A stretch of 9,442 nucleotides of DNA from Clostridia bacterium (GTDB taxonomy: Bacteria; Bacillota; Clostridia; Oscillospirales; CAG-272), in assembly GCA_017556845.1 (NCBI GenBank), contig JAFYMA010000051.1, positions 1 through 9,442 on the forward strand. Direction: 5' to 3'. The notes beneath the pieces were generated by a model. That model was not told the origin of the DNA, made no database searches, and saw only the letters and a list, made by a program, of their open reading frames with translations. Numbering within the stretch: the first letter of the stretch is position 1; each line of letters opens with the position of its first letter. The position numbers and the translations under genes were made by a program. Below are positions 1 through 5,602 of the stretch, piece by piece.

Positions 1-726
1 ATAGTACTTATAGTATCTCTTGTACCTTCCGTATGCGTCCTTTCCGCTCTTGGCTTCGTTCATAACGCAACCGAGCACATTAACGTTGGACATTTTGAGC
101 TGTCTCAAGCATCTCTCAAGTTCTTTTTTCTCGGTATATTCCTCTCGGATAACTACGATCATGCCCGTGATAAGACTTGAAATAGAAACCGCATCGGAAA
201 CAATATTGACAGGCGGAAGGTCAATAATGATATAATCAAACATCTCCTTCAACCGCTGTAAAATGTTCTCCATTCTTTCTGAACCGAGCAACTCCGATGG
301 GTTCGGCGGAATATCACCCGATGTAATAACAGACCAATTGTCGAGCAGATGCGACTGTATTTCAAATATTTTTGCTCCGTTTCCTCTCAAAAGATCCGTA
401 AGTCCGGGAGATGTTTCAACGCCGAGTTTTTTTGCAATTGACGGAATTCTTAAATCTCCGTCAATGAGAAGCACCTTGCTTCCCTTCTCGGCAAATACGT
501 ATGACAGATTTACTGCCGTTGTACTCTTTCCCTCGCCTCTCATCGAGCTCGTGACACCGATAACAGGGCACTTTTCGTTATGAGGAAGTGTAAAATCGAG
601 ATTGGCACGTATCAGCTTGTACTGTTCTGTTGCAGTAAATTCCAAATTGCGGTGAAGTGTTTTTTTATTCTCTTCTCCGCCGAACATAAACTTCTTTCGT
701 TTACTTCTGTTACCAAACAGTCCCAT
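1..726 (-). CDS. cpsD: CpsD/CapB-type protein-tyrosine kinase (BY-kinase), 3' end cut by window edge
   Basis: Cytoplasmic autophosphorylating tyrosine kinase that controls capsule or exopolysaccharide export together with its membrane partner CpsC, encoded just upstream. The 242 residues visible are open through base 1. Family signatures are clear: an EQYKLIRANLDF segment (34-45), Walker A SMRGEGKSTT (61-70, Lys67), Walker A' VLLIDGDLRIP (85-95, Asp89 and Asp91) and Walker B IIIDLPP (166-172, Asp169). The last visible residues, YGRYKRYYKYY (232-242), form the C-terminal tyrosine cluster that is the usual autophosphorylation site. Family members are about 230-250 residues, so probably only a few residues are missing. 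The ATG start is fixed by an AGGAGG site 8 nt upstream (735-740), lying inside the end of cpsC, with 2 nt between cpsC stop and cpsD start. This suggests translational coupling and equal dosage of the two partners. Confidence 0.95.
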   Translation of the reverse strand, partial: MGLFGNRSKRKKFMFGGEENKKTLHRNLEFTATEQYKLIRANLDFTLPHNEKCPVIGVTSSMRGEGKSTTAVNLSYVFAEKGSKVLLIDGDLRIPSIAKKLGVETSPGLTDLLRGNGAKIFEIQSHLLDNWSVITSGDIPPNPSELLGSERMENILQRLKEMFDYIIIDLPPVNIVSDAVSISSLITGMIVVIREEYTEKKELERCLRQLKMSNVNVLGCVMNEAKSGKDAYGRYKRYYKYY

Positions 727-728
727 TC

Positions 729-1496
729 TTACGACCTCCTTTTTCCTGTTGATTTTGCAGAATAATATCCGTATGATTTATTTCCTGTGTTCAACAGATC
801 AGGTACTTTACCGAGTATCGGATAATCATAAGTTCTGAGAACATACTCCTCATCATGAACAGCATCGTCAAGCAAAGCAGAAATTACAACAGCGATCATA
901 GCAACAAAAATACCAAGTATAAGTCCGATCGCAGTATGCTGTGTAATGTTCGGAGCAACCTTTTGCAGTTCAGGAATAGCTGAATCAACTACTTCCATAG
1001 ATGCCCCGTCAATGATCTCCGAGATACGCATCGGAAGCACCTCTGCTATCGTGTTTGCGATCTTACTTGCTTCATACGGATCTGTGCATGTGACACTTAC
1101 TCTCATAATTTCCGTACCGTTTGAAGGTGTATACTTCACCATATCCGAAAGCTGTTTCCATGTATAATTCACACCGGCTTTTTCAATAACACGCTCATAT
1201 GTACTACGGCTATCGAGAATATCACCATATGTCTTAACAAGACTTTGTGCCGCCGTAAGCTCCGATGCACTTATACTGAAATTTGTGTTTCCGAGCGAAA
1301 ACGAACTGTTATTTACATAAAGCTTTATGTGCGATGAATATGTTGGCGTAATTACAAATGCGGATATCAAAAATCCTATTATCGCCGCCCATAATCCGCA
1401 CAAAGCGATAAACCATGCACGTTTCCATAATGTTTTTGCAATATGGACTATATCAACTGTATAATATTCCTCAATGCTTTTTTCTTGCTTTTCCAT
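729..1496 (-). CDS. cpsC: CpsC/Wzz-family chain-length determinant and tyrosine-kinase adaptor
   Basis: Membrane protein of 255 residues that sets polysaccharide chain length and activates the partner kinase CpsD. It has the Wzz layout: a short cytoplasmic N-terminus (EYYTVDIVHIAKTLWKRAW), transmembrane helix 1 at about 27-50, an extracytoplasmic region, a proline-containing stretch before the second helix (IPELQKVAPN, 174-183), transmembrane helix 2 at about 188-209, and a cytoplasmic tail (LLDDAVHDEEYVL, then YPILGKVPDL) of the kind that contacts CpsD ATPase domains in Firmicutes. Splitting adaptor and kinase into two genes is the Gram-positive arrangement. The ATG is preceded by GTAAGG about 6 nt upstream. 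It is the first gene of the operon visible here, with a promoter 156 nt upstream and a structured leader. The final codons AGG AGG TCG double as the cpsD ribosome binding site. Confidence 0.93.
   Translation of the reverse strand: MEKQEKSIEEYYTVDIVHIAKTLWKRAWFIALCGLWAAIIGFLISAFVITPTYSSHIKLYVNNSSFSLGNTNFSISASELTAAQSLVKTYGDILDSRSTYERVIEKAGVNYTWKQLSDMVKYTPSNGTEIMRVSVTCTDPYEASKIANTIAEVLPMRISEIIDGASMEVVDSAIPELQKVAPNITQHTAIGLILGIFVAMIAVVISALLDDAVHDEEYVLRTYDYPILGKVPDLLNTGNKSYGYYSAKSTGKRRS
735..740 (-). promoter_or_regulatory. cpsD Shine-Dalgarno AGGAGG embedded in the cpsC coding end
   Basis: A perfect AGGAGG lies 8 nt before the cpsD ATG and is read as the Arg-Arg codons just before the last residue of CpsC. 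Ribosomes terminating at 729-731 sit on top of the cpsD start (726), so coupled translation is likely. Confidence 0.8.
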
Positions 1497-1522
1497 TTAG
1501 ACCTTACTTCCCGCGTCGGAAC

Positions 1523-1603
1523 ATCGGATTATGACGCTATTTAATCTTCTATCCTATAGTTGACAACATAATGATGATTATGTTGTTTTTTTAAAAATCC
1601 GAT
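1523..1603 (-). other. Structured 5' leader of the cps operon (long-range stem enclosing a hairpin)
   Basis: In the transcript read leftward from the cps promoter, an 8-nt arm ATCGGATT (1603-1596) is the exact complement of AATCCGAT (1530-1523). The pair encloses a perfect 10-bp hairpin (1586-1577 with 1572-1563, 4-nt loop). The element sits in a leader of about 150 nt ahead of cpsC, ending some 26 nt before the start codon. On the minus strand the inner hairpin has no U-run after it, so it is not an ordinary cps terminator. I do not recognise it as a known riboswitch. The stems are seen in the sequence; a regulatory role is inference. Confidence 0.45.
1563..1592 (+). terminator. Perfect 10-bp hairpin followed by a T-run, terminator-like only on the plus strand
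   Basis: ACAACATAAT (1563-1572), loop GATG, ATTATGTTGT (1577-1586), then six more T to 1592. This is the shape of an intrinsic terminator for rightward transcription, but no plus-strand gene lies to its left. It could stop antisense transcripts entering from the cps operon, or the hairpin may instead matter only as part of the cps leader RNA on the other strand. Confidence 0.4.
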
Positions 1604-1651
1604 TTGTATTAGTGGGCTTTTAATCATAGAAAATAATTACCCTTACTGTCA

Positions 1652-1680
1652 ATTATATCACAACAAATCTTTTTTTTCAA
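1652..1680 (-). promoter_or_regulatory. Promoter of the cpsCD operon
   Basis: TTGAAA (-35, 1680-1675), exact 17-bp spacer, TATAAT (-10, 1657-1652), with TGA directly before the -10 giving an extended -10. The expected start is near 1645, leaving a leader of about 150 nt before cpsC. The promoter lies over the last codons and stop of the small ORF at 1658-1741; the TGA of the extended -10 is that ORF's stop codon. Confidence 0.75.
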
Positions 1681-1741
1681 TAGATATCTGCAGATTTTTA
1701 TAAATATTCGTTGTTCCAAAATCAAAATCAATTATATTCAT
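1658..1741 (-). CDS. Possible 27-residue peptide gene directly downstream of the XRE regulator
   Basis: An ATG ORF begins 12 nt after the stop of the XRE gene, with GAGG as a plausible ribosome binding site 6 nt upstream of the ATG. It encodes 27 residues, starting MNIIDFDFGTTNIY and ending SIEKKDLL, then TGA. No terminator separates it from the regulator, so it would be co-transcribed. The mixed hydrophobic and charged composition shows no signal peptide or membrane helix. I do not recognise it. It may be a true small protein paired with the regulator, the remnant 5' end of a truncated partner gene (XRE regulators are often followed by a partner gene), or a chance ORF. Its 3' end overlaps the cps promoter. 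Confidence 0.35.
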   Translation of the reverse strand: MNIIDFDFGTTNIYKNLQISIEKKDLL

Positions 1742-1753
1742 AACTACCTCGGT

Positions 1754-2098
1754 TTATTTTAAATCAAGTTGTTTACACAGTTCATTAATGGTTTTATCAT
1801 CCAAATCGCTTTGCATGATTGCAAAAATCAATTTGCGTTGACCCTCTGACACATTGGAAAGATCAAGTGTGGTAGCATCGCCAACAATAATAGCAGTATT
1901 TATCAACTCTTTTTCATATTCACTTAATTGATATTTGGATAACAATTGCGAAAGAAAATTTTCAGGCACATTTCGCATACCATTTTCAATCGCAGAAAGA
2001 TACGAAGGCGAAATACAGAGTTGAACCGCCATATCCTTGGCGAATATATTTCGATTCACTCGAATGATCCGTAAAGCTTTTCCTAAATTAGTAAGCAT
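1754..2098 (-). CDS. XRE-family helix-turn-helix transcriptional regulator
   Basis: Cytoplasmic DNA-binding protein of 114 residues. Residues 5-66 form a Cro/C1-type helix-turn-helix: LGKALRIIRVNRNI opens the domain, FAKDMAVQLCIS and PSYLSAIENGMRNVP supply the turn and recognition helix, and a further helix (LSQLLSKYQLSEYEKELI) closes it. The C-terminal 45 residues (EGQRKLIFAIMQSDLDD) look like a helical dimerisation or sensing segment. No cysteine cluster or peptidase domain is present. The ATG has AGGTTG upstream, and a promoter lies only 33 nt away. It is upstream of the cps operon in the same direction without a terminator between, so both read-through and direct regulation of cps are possible. 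The actual target is unknown; autoregulation is suggested by an inverted repeat over its own promoter. Confidence 0.88.
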   Translation of the reverse strand: MLTNLGKALRIIRVNRNIFAKDMAVQLCISPSYLSAIENGMRNVPENFLSQLLSKYQLSEYEKELINTAIIVGDATTLDLSNVSEGQRKLIFAIMQSDLDDKTINELCKQLDLK

Positions 2099-2116
2099 AT
2101 ATACAACCTCACACTT

Positions 2117-2134
2117 TAATATATAGTGATATTA
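2117..2134 (-). promoter_or_regulatory. Candidate operator: inverted repeat over the XRE promoter start site
   Basis: TAATAT (2117-2122), six bases, ATATTA (2129-2134). It overlaps the -10 box and the expected transcription start of the XRE gene, where an autorepressor would bind. The arms are short and purely A/T, so chance occurrence is quite possible in this AT-rich region. Confidence 0.25.
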
Positions 2135-2159
2135 TACCACAAAATTTCCGTTTTGTTAA
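2131..2159 (-). promoter_or_regulatory. Promoter of the XRE regulator gene
   Basis: TTAACA (-35, 2159-2154), 17-bp spacer, TATAAT (-10, 2136-2131) preceded by TGG, i.e. an extended -10. Transcription should begin near 2124, about 25 nt before the ATG. Confidence 0.75.
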
Positions 2160-2264
2160 CTGCGGACACAAGGTGTAAATCAATTTCACAACTTGTAAAT
2201 AACTGATAATGAAAAGCTAAACTATAGATTTTAATTTATTCTTCGAAACATAAATGCTGACAAT

Positions 2265-2309
2265 AAAAAAGCCATAGTACAGAACTCAAATAAATTCTAT
2301 ACTATGGCT
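2265..2309 (-). terminator. Intrinsic terminator of the GDPD lipoprotein gene
   Basis: Read leftward, AGCCATAGTA (2309-2300) and TACTATGGCT (2279-2270) pair over 10 bp. After one mismatch the stem continues with AGAA/TTCT (2298-2295 with 2284-2281) around a 10-nt loop. A run of six T follows on the minus strand (2270-2265). No T-run follows on the plus strand, so it acts leftward only and insulates the XRE gene from the GDPD gene. Confidence 0.88.
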
Positions 2310-2328
2310 GTTCTTGCACTCGTCAATC

Positions 2329-2373
2329 GGCTTATTTCATAGGATATACAAAACATCCTTATGATAAGCAGCC
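2329..2373 (-). other. Hairpin in the 3' untranslated region of the GDPD gene
   Basis: Imperfect inverted repeat: left arm 2329-2345 (GGCTTATTTCATAGGAT) against right arm 2356-2373 (ATCCTTATGATAAGCAGCC, starting at A2355), with a two-base and two single-base bulges. It sits between the GDPD stop codon and the terminator and lacks a T-run. It probably stabilises the mRNA 3' end or is a decayed terminator; no stronger claim can be made. Confidence 0.4.
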
Positions 2374-2392
2374 TAATCGCTCCTTTTTTGTT

Positions 2393-5020
2393 TTATTCTG
2401 CATAAACGGTTACAGGCTGTGAATATACGTTTATCTTTTCCGACGATGACAGAGAATATGTGACTCTGAAAATAACCGTATATTCCCCGCTCTTTTCTGC
2501 GGTAATAGCTCCGTTTTCATATTTTAAATCGGAGCCTCCCTGCAAGACCTCAATACTTACGTTTTCAGCCTCAATTATATCAGATGAATACGTAAGACAT
2601 TTTAAATCAATATCGGTGCTTTCTCCGGTCTTTACACGGTACTCGCTTTCGGTCAGAACAAATTTCACATGATCCTTAACATAGTCAGCATAGTTTGTGG
2701 TAATTCCCCACATTCCCATTTTATAAAGCTTTGTAAAAGTGTTTTTATCATTTACCGTCCACGGCCATATTGATATTCCTCTGTACATACAATCGAGCAT
2801 TATTTCTTCATTCACGCCGGAAAATGACGGATTGAATGTACTGTCGAATCTGCCGGTTGAAGATGCTATATTTTCAAGATCGGTCATCTCAGTAAGAAAA
2901 CCTGCGGATATTTCGGGAATATCACGTCTTACAAGATTTATCATAGAAGCGTGAAATGATATTACACAGCACTGATCCATAATATCATATTTTTCTATTA
3001 GAGTCCTTAACGCAGGAACGAGCTTTCTGTTCGTGCTTTTTATTTCGATGAACAGATTTACGTTTTTCCCCTTAAATTCCTTGAAATAATTCTCAAGCGT
3101 TGGGATCGGATGTGACTGTCCCATTTGATCTACCGCATATTTTGAAAGCTGATCATAGGTCATAGATTCAACTGTGCCCGAACCGTTAGTAGTTCTGTCT
3201 ATAGTAGCATCGTGCATTACAACTATCACTCCGTCAGTTGTAATATATATATCATTTTCGATTATATTAGCTCCATATTCATAAGCCAGAACAGAACCGT
3301 ACAAGGTATTTTCAGGTGCAAGTGACGGTATTCCTCTATGCCCTATGATATTAACGGGACGAACGAATGAATTTCTGACAAAAACAGAGGTTCCCATACA
3401 TTTTTCAAGCATTTTTCGATCGCTTGTCACAATTCCATTTGCACCTGACGTAAGAAGCGTGTACAGCTCTATCTTATCATTCTTTTCAGCCTTATACCAT
3501 ACGGTAGTTGAAAGGCTGTACAAAAAATCCGTATTGCTTTGAGTAGCCATATTCGACGGAAGAATACACACGCGGCTCATACTCATATTCGTCTTACTTC
3601 TTATATCAGGCAGATCGTTTGATGTAAGTGTTTTATTTGAAAGATCGAGAACTCCTCTTATTTCGCCGTAGGCATTTCTTGATGCTTTTATGTATTCTTC
3701 ATTATCTGAAACTATCATCGCATCAACATATTTATTATCCTTCAAAAATTTCGAAACAGCAACGGATGCATCATTATCGGTAGGACGAAAGGCAAAAATA
3801 ACTTTATTTGCAAGTCTGCCTATACCGTCAGCTAACGTCGTTATAACATCGCCGTTTTTATCAAGGATATTCAAGGAAGGATCAACTGTAAAAATTGCAA
3901 CTGCAGGTGAATTTATCAATATATCGCAAAGCTCTTTTTCTGATGTTATTTCAAACACCATTGCAGCGGGATTTGCAATTTTAGTATCGATATTTCTCAC
4001 ATCTGCAAAGCCCTTTTCAAAAATAAAGCCTTCCGACTCGTGAAAGTCTATCACTACCTTTATATCGTTAAATGAAACCTCACAGCCGTTAGCCTGCAAG
4101 CCTATATTTCCTATTGCAAGATCATCGAGTTCATCGTTCGTTTCAACTATTTTATTTCCGTTTATATATCCGGCGCTGTAAAAGCCGTGTACGTCTATGG
4201 AAAACTCATATTCCTTACCAAGCGTTAACGATTCGGAAAACGATGATTTTCCGTGATACTTCCAACTGTTACTTTCGGTTTTATACGCAAGCTCTACTCC
4301 GTCCGCCAGTGACGCGTTTTGTCTTATACAAAGTTGATAATACGGTTGATCTTCGTTCTGAACACGGTGCATAACCGAAAACCAGCGCCGCTCATCAACA
4401 GCTTTGTTTACAGTTGCATTCGTTATTATCCTGTAGTCACCGAACTGACTTAAAAATTCCGGCAAAAGCACTCGCGCAGAATCGGTTCCAGAGGAAGCTG
4501 CGGAAAGCGTAAGTGTGCCGTTTTTAACCGTTACCTTGTTTTTACCATTATCAAGAACACGAAGATCGTCTATATCACCGTTTTCAAAGTCATTACTGTA
4601 AATAACATACTGGTCATCCTGTGTTGCCCTGACGATAAGATAGACGTTTTTAACAAGATCTCCAAATGAAGCTGTAAGGGTATATACACCGCATTTACTT
4701 GCAATAATGCAGTTATTTTCATCAATAGTTATATCATTTGACGTCCATTTTATATGATCTTTTGAAATCGTAGACCCTAAAACAAACTGAACGTCGTATC
4801 CGCCGAGATCTATCTTTTCGTTAACGGTTGCGCCTATAGCGGGAGTTGTATACCAGACAGTTCCGATCTTTTCGGAAATCTGACCGTTCTGTATATCATC
4901 CGTTTGAACGTCAGATCCGATATCGGTTTCAGAAGTATTAATATCATTATTTGCATTGCATGATACAAGGATAGCGCACAAGCTGATGAGTGCACCGATT
5001 CTTAATAAAGCATTTTTCAT
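2393..5020 (-). CDS. GDPD-domain surface lipoprotein with tandem GDPD-like barrels
   Basis: Predicted lipoprotein of 875 residues. The start at 5020, not 5083, is chosen because GGGGGAA lies 5 nt upstream and MKNALLRIGALISLCAILVSC is a lipoprotein signal with lipobox LVSC (Cys21). Order of parts: Thr/Asp-rich linker; Ig-like segment (51-131); concanavalin-like sandwich (about 137-326, from IYSNDFENG); GDPD-like segment lacking catalytic residues (about 350-544); GDPD domain (557-784); C-terminal Ig-like segment (784-875). The GDPD carries GHRG (His561, Arg562), APENT (Glu570), ENDIY (Glu588, Asp590), MHDATIDRTTNGSG (His603), FIEIKS (Glu659) and WTVND. The family hydrolyses glycerophosphodiesters to sn-glycerol-3-phosphate and an alcohol; here it would act outside the membrane on lipid head groups or teichoic acid, substrate unknown. 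No clear promoter lies in the 79 nt upstream; it may rely on read-through past the terminator at 5063-5094. Confidence 0.92.
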   Translation of the reverse strand: MKNALLRIGALISLCAILVSCNANNDINTSETDIGSDVQTDDIQNGQISEKIGTVWYTTPAIGATVNEKIDLGGYDVQFVLGSTISKDHIKWTSNDITIDENNCIIASKCGVYTLTASFGDLVKNVYLIVRATQDDQYVIYSNDFENGDIDDLRVLDNGKNKVTVKNGTLTLSAASSGTDSARVLLPEFLSQFGDYRIITNATVNKAVDERRWFSVMHRVQNEDQPYYQLCIRQNASLADGVELAYKTESNSWKYHGKSSFSESLTLGKEYEFSIDVHGFYSAGYINGNKIVETNDELDDLAIGNIGLQANGCEVSFNDIKVVIDFHESEGFIFEKGFADVRNIDTKIANPAAMVFEITSEKELCDILINSPAVAIFTVDPSLNILDKNGDVITTLADGIGRLANKVIFAFRPTDNDASVAVSKFLKDNKYVDAMIVSDNEEYIKASRNAYGEIRGVLDLSNKTLTSNDLPDIRSKTNMSMSRVCILPSNMATQSNTDFLYSLSTTVWYKAEKNDKIELYTLLTSGANGIVTSDRKMLEKCMGTSVFVRNSFVRPVNIIGHRGIPSLAPENTLYGSVLAYEYGANIIENDIYITTDGVIVVMHDATIDRTTNGSGTVESMTYDQLSKYAVDQMGQSHPIPTLENYFKEFKGKNVNLFIEIKSTNRKLVPALRTLIEKYDIMDQCCVISFHASMINLVRRDIPEISAGFLTEMTDLENIASSTGRFDSTFNPSFSGVNEEIMLDCMYRGISIWPWTVNDKNTFTKLYKMGMWGITTNYADYVKDHVKFVLTESEYRVKTGESTDIDLKCLTYSSDIIEAENVSIEVLQGGSDLKYENGAITAEKSGEYTVIFRVTYSLSSSEKINVYSQPVTVYAE

Positions 5021-5062
5021 ACAAATTCCCCCGTGTTTTTGATAGTGTATATCATACCTTAT

Positions 5063-5094
5063 ACTAAAAATAAAAGACGGCATACACCGTCTTT
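5063..5094 (-). terminator. Intrinsic terminator (or attenuator) between the 86-residue gene and the GDPD gene
   Basis: Read leftward, AAAGACGG (5094-5087), loop TGTATG, CCGTCTTT (5080-5073), then TTATTTTTA. The 8-bp stem starts 5 nt after the stop codon of the short gene. Because the T-tract is interrupted by an A and the GDPD gene behind it has no obvious promoter, partial read-through is plausible. Confidence 0.75.
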
Positions 5095-5099
5095 ATTTA

Positions 5100-5360
5100 T
5101 CACGAATTAAAAAGATTATAGTCATCTATCGGGACGTGATAGCACAATGAATCCCATATGGCGTCGCCGTCTTGCTCTAATACACCATTAGTAATATGGC
5201 AACCAGGAATATTGCTCGCAAAAATATTCAATCCCGGCAAATATTCATATCCGCACTCCCATTTAGCAGCATTAGTTTTTTCTTCACACGCGCTTGCAAT
5301 GTTCGTCGTTATAGAAAAATCTTCATAAAACACATCTGGAGCTGTATATGTTTTTTTCAC
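5100..5360 (-). CDS. Uncharacterised 86-residue protein with four cysteines, strongly promoted
   Basis: I do not recognise a named family. The protein starts MKKTYTAPDVFYEDFSITTN, then IASACEE; this leader-like beginning resembles short unannotated proteins that I recall from gut Clostridia (memory only). There is no signal peptide or membrane helix. Cysteines are at 25, 36, 54 and 73, and a conserved-looking tail reads CYHVPIDDYNLFNS. The start codon is GTG, supported by AAGGGG 8 nt upstream; no ATG is better placed. A perfect consensus promoter lies 93 nt upstream and a terminator begins 5 nt after the stop, so the gene is probably expressed highly and largely alone. Possible roles include a peptide precursor, a metal- or disulfide-containing small protein, or a factor linked to the downstream lipoprotein. 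No modification enzyme or transporter gene is nearby, which weakens the precursor idea. Confidence 0.75.
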   Translation of the reverse strand: MKKTYTAPDVFYEDFSITTNIASACEEKTNAAKWECGYEYLPGLNIFASNIPGCHITNGVLEQDGDAIWDSLCYHVPIDDYNLFNS

Positions 5361-5452
5361 TTTAAATACCCCTTATATAATTAATTAAACCACAACAGAG
5401 CTGATGCATTAAATTTAAAACGGTTAATAATCTACAAACTATTCTTCGACTT

Positions 5453-5481
5453 ATTATATCACGAAAAACCGAAATTGTCAA
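5453..5481 (-). promoter_or_regulatory. Perfect consensus promoter of the 86-residue gene
   Basis: TTGACA (5481-5476), 17-bp spacer, TATAAT (5458-5453), with TGA before the -10 as an extended -10. All twelve consensus bases match. The start should be near 5446, giving an AT-rich leader of about 85 nt before the GTG. In that leader I found only a 15-codon ATG ORF without a ribosome binding site. Confidence 0.85.
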
Positions 5482-5542
5482 CCCAAATTCACTAAAAAAA
5501 CAAAAATCATAACTATAATTTAAAGCAACAAAAAGATAAACA

Positions 5543-5571
5543 TTGACTTTTACTGTGTTATATGTTATACT
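5543..5571 (+). promoter_or_regulatory. Promoter of the SGNH-DUF1643-GNAT operon
   Basis: TTGACT (5543-5548), 17-bp spacer, TATACT (5566-5571), with TGT before the -10. Transcription should start near 5578, about 25 nt before the ATG. The -35 boxes of this promoter and of the divergent promoter at 5453-5481 are about 60 bp apart. Confidence 0.75.
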
Positions 5572-5602
5572 CAGAATGTTAATTAAAACATAGGGGGATA
5601 TT

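Noticed and set aside
20..583. Plus-strand ORFs of 71 and 106 residues opposite cpsD
   Set aside because: They are antisense to the Walker-motif coding region and have no family features or ribosome binding sites.
2174..2200. TGTAAAT repeated twice, 20 bp apart, upstream of the XRE promoter
   Set aside because: Only seven bases, A/T-rich and in direct orientation; too short to call an operator or an origin element.
5021..5083. Longer start for the GDPD lipoprotein at 5083, adding 21 residues
   Set aside because: The extra residues precede a clear lipoprotein signal, have no ribosome binding site and run through the terminator stem at 5073-5094. The ATG at 5020 has GGGGGAA upstream.
5100..5360. 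RiPP precursor assignment for the 86-residue gene
   Set aside because: The leader-like N-terminus is suggestive, but no maturation enzyme, protease or exporter is encoded nearby, so the class is left unassigned.
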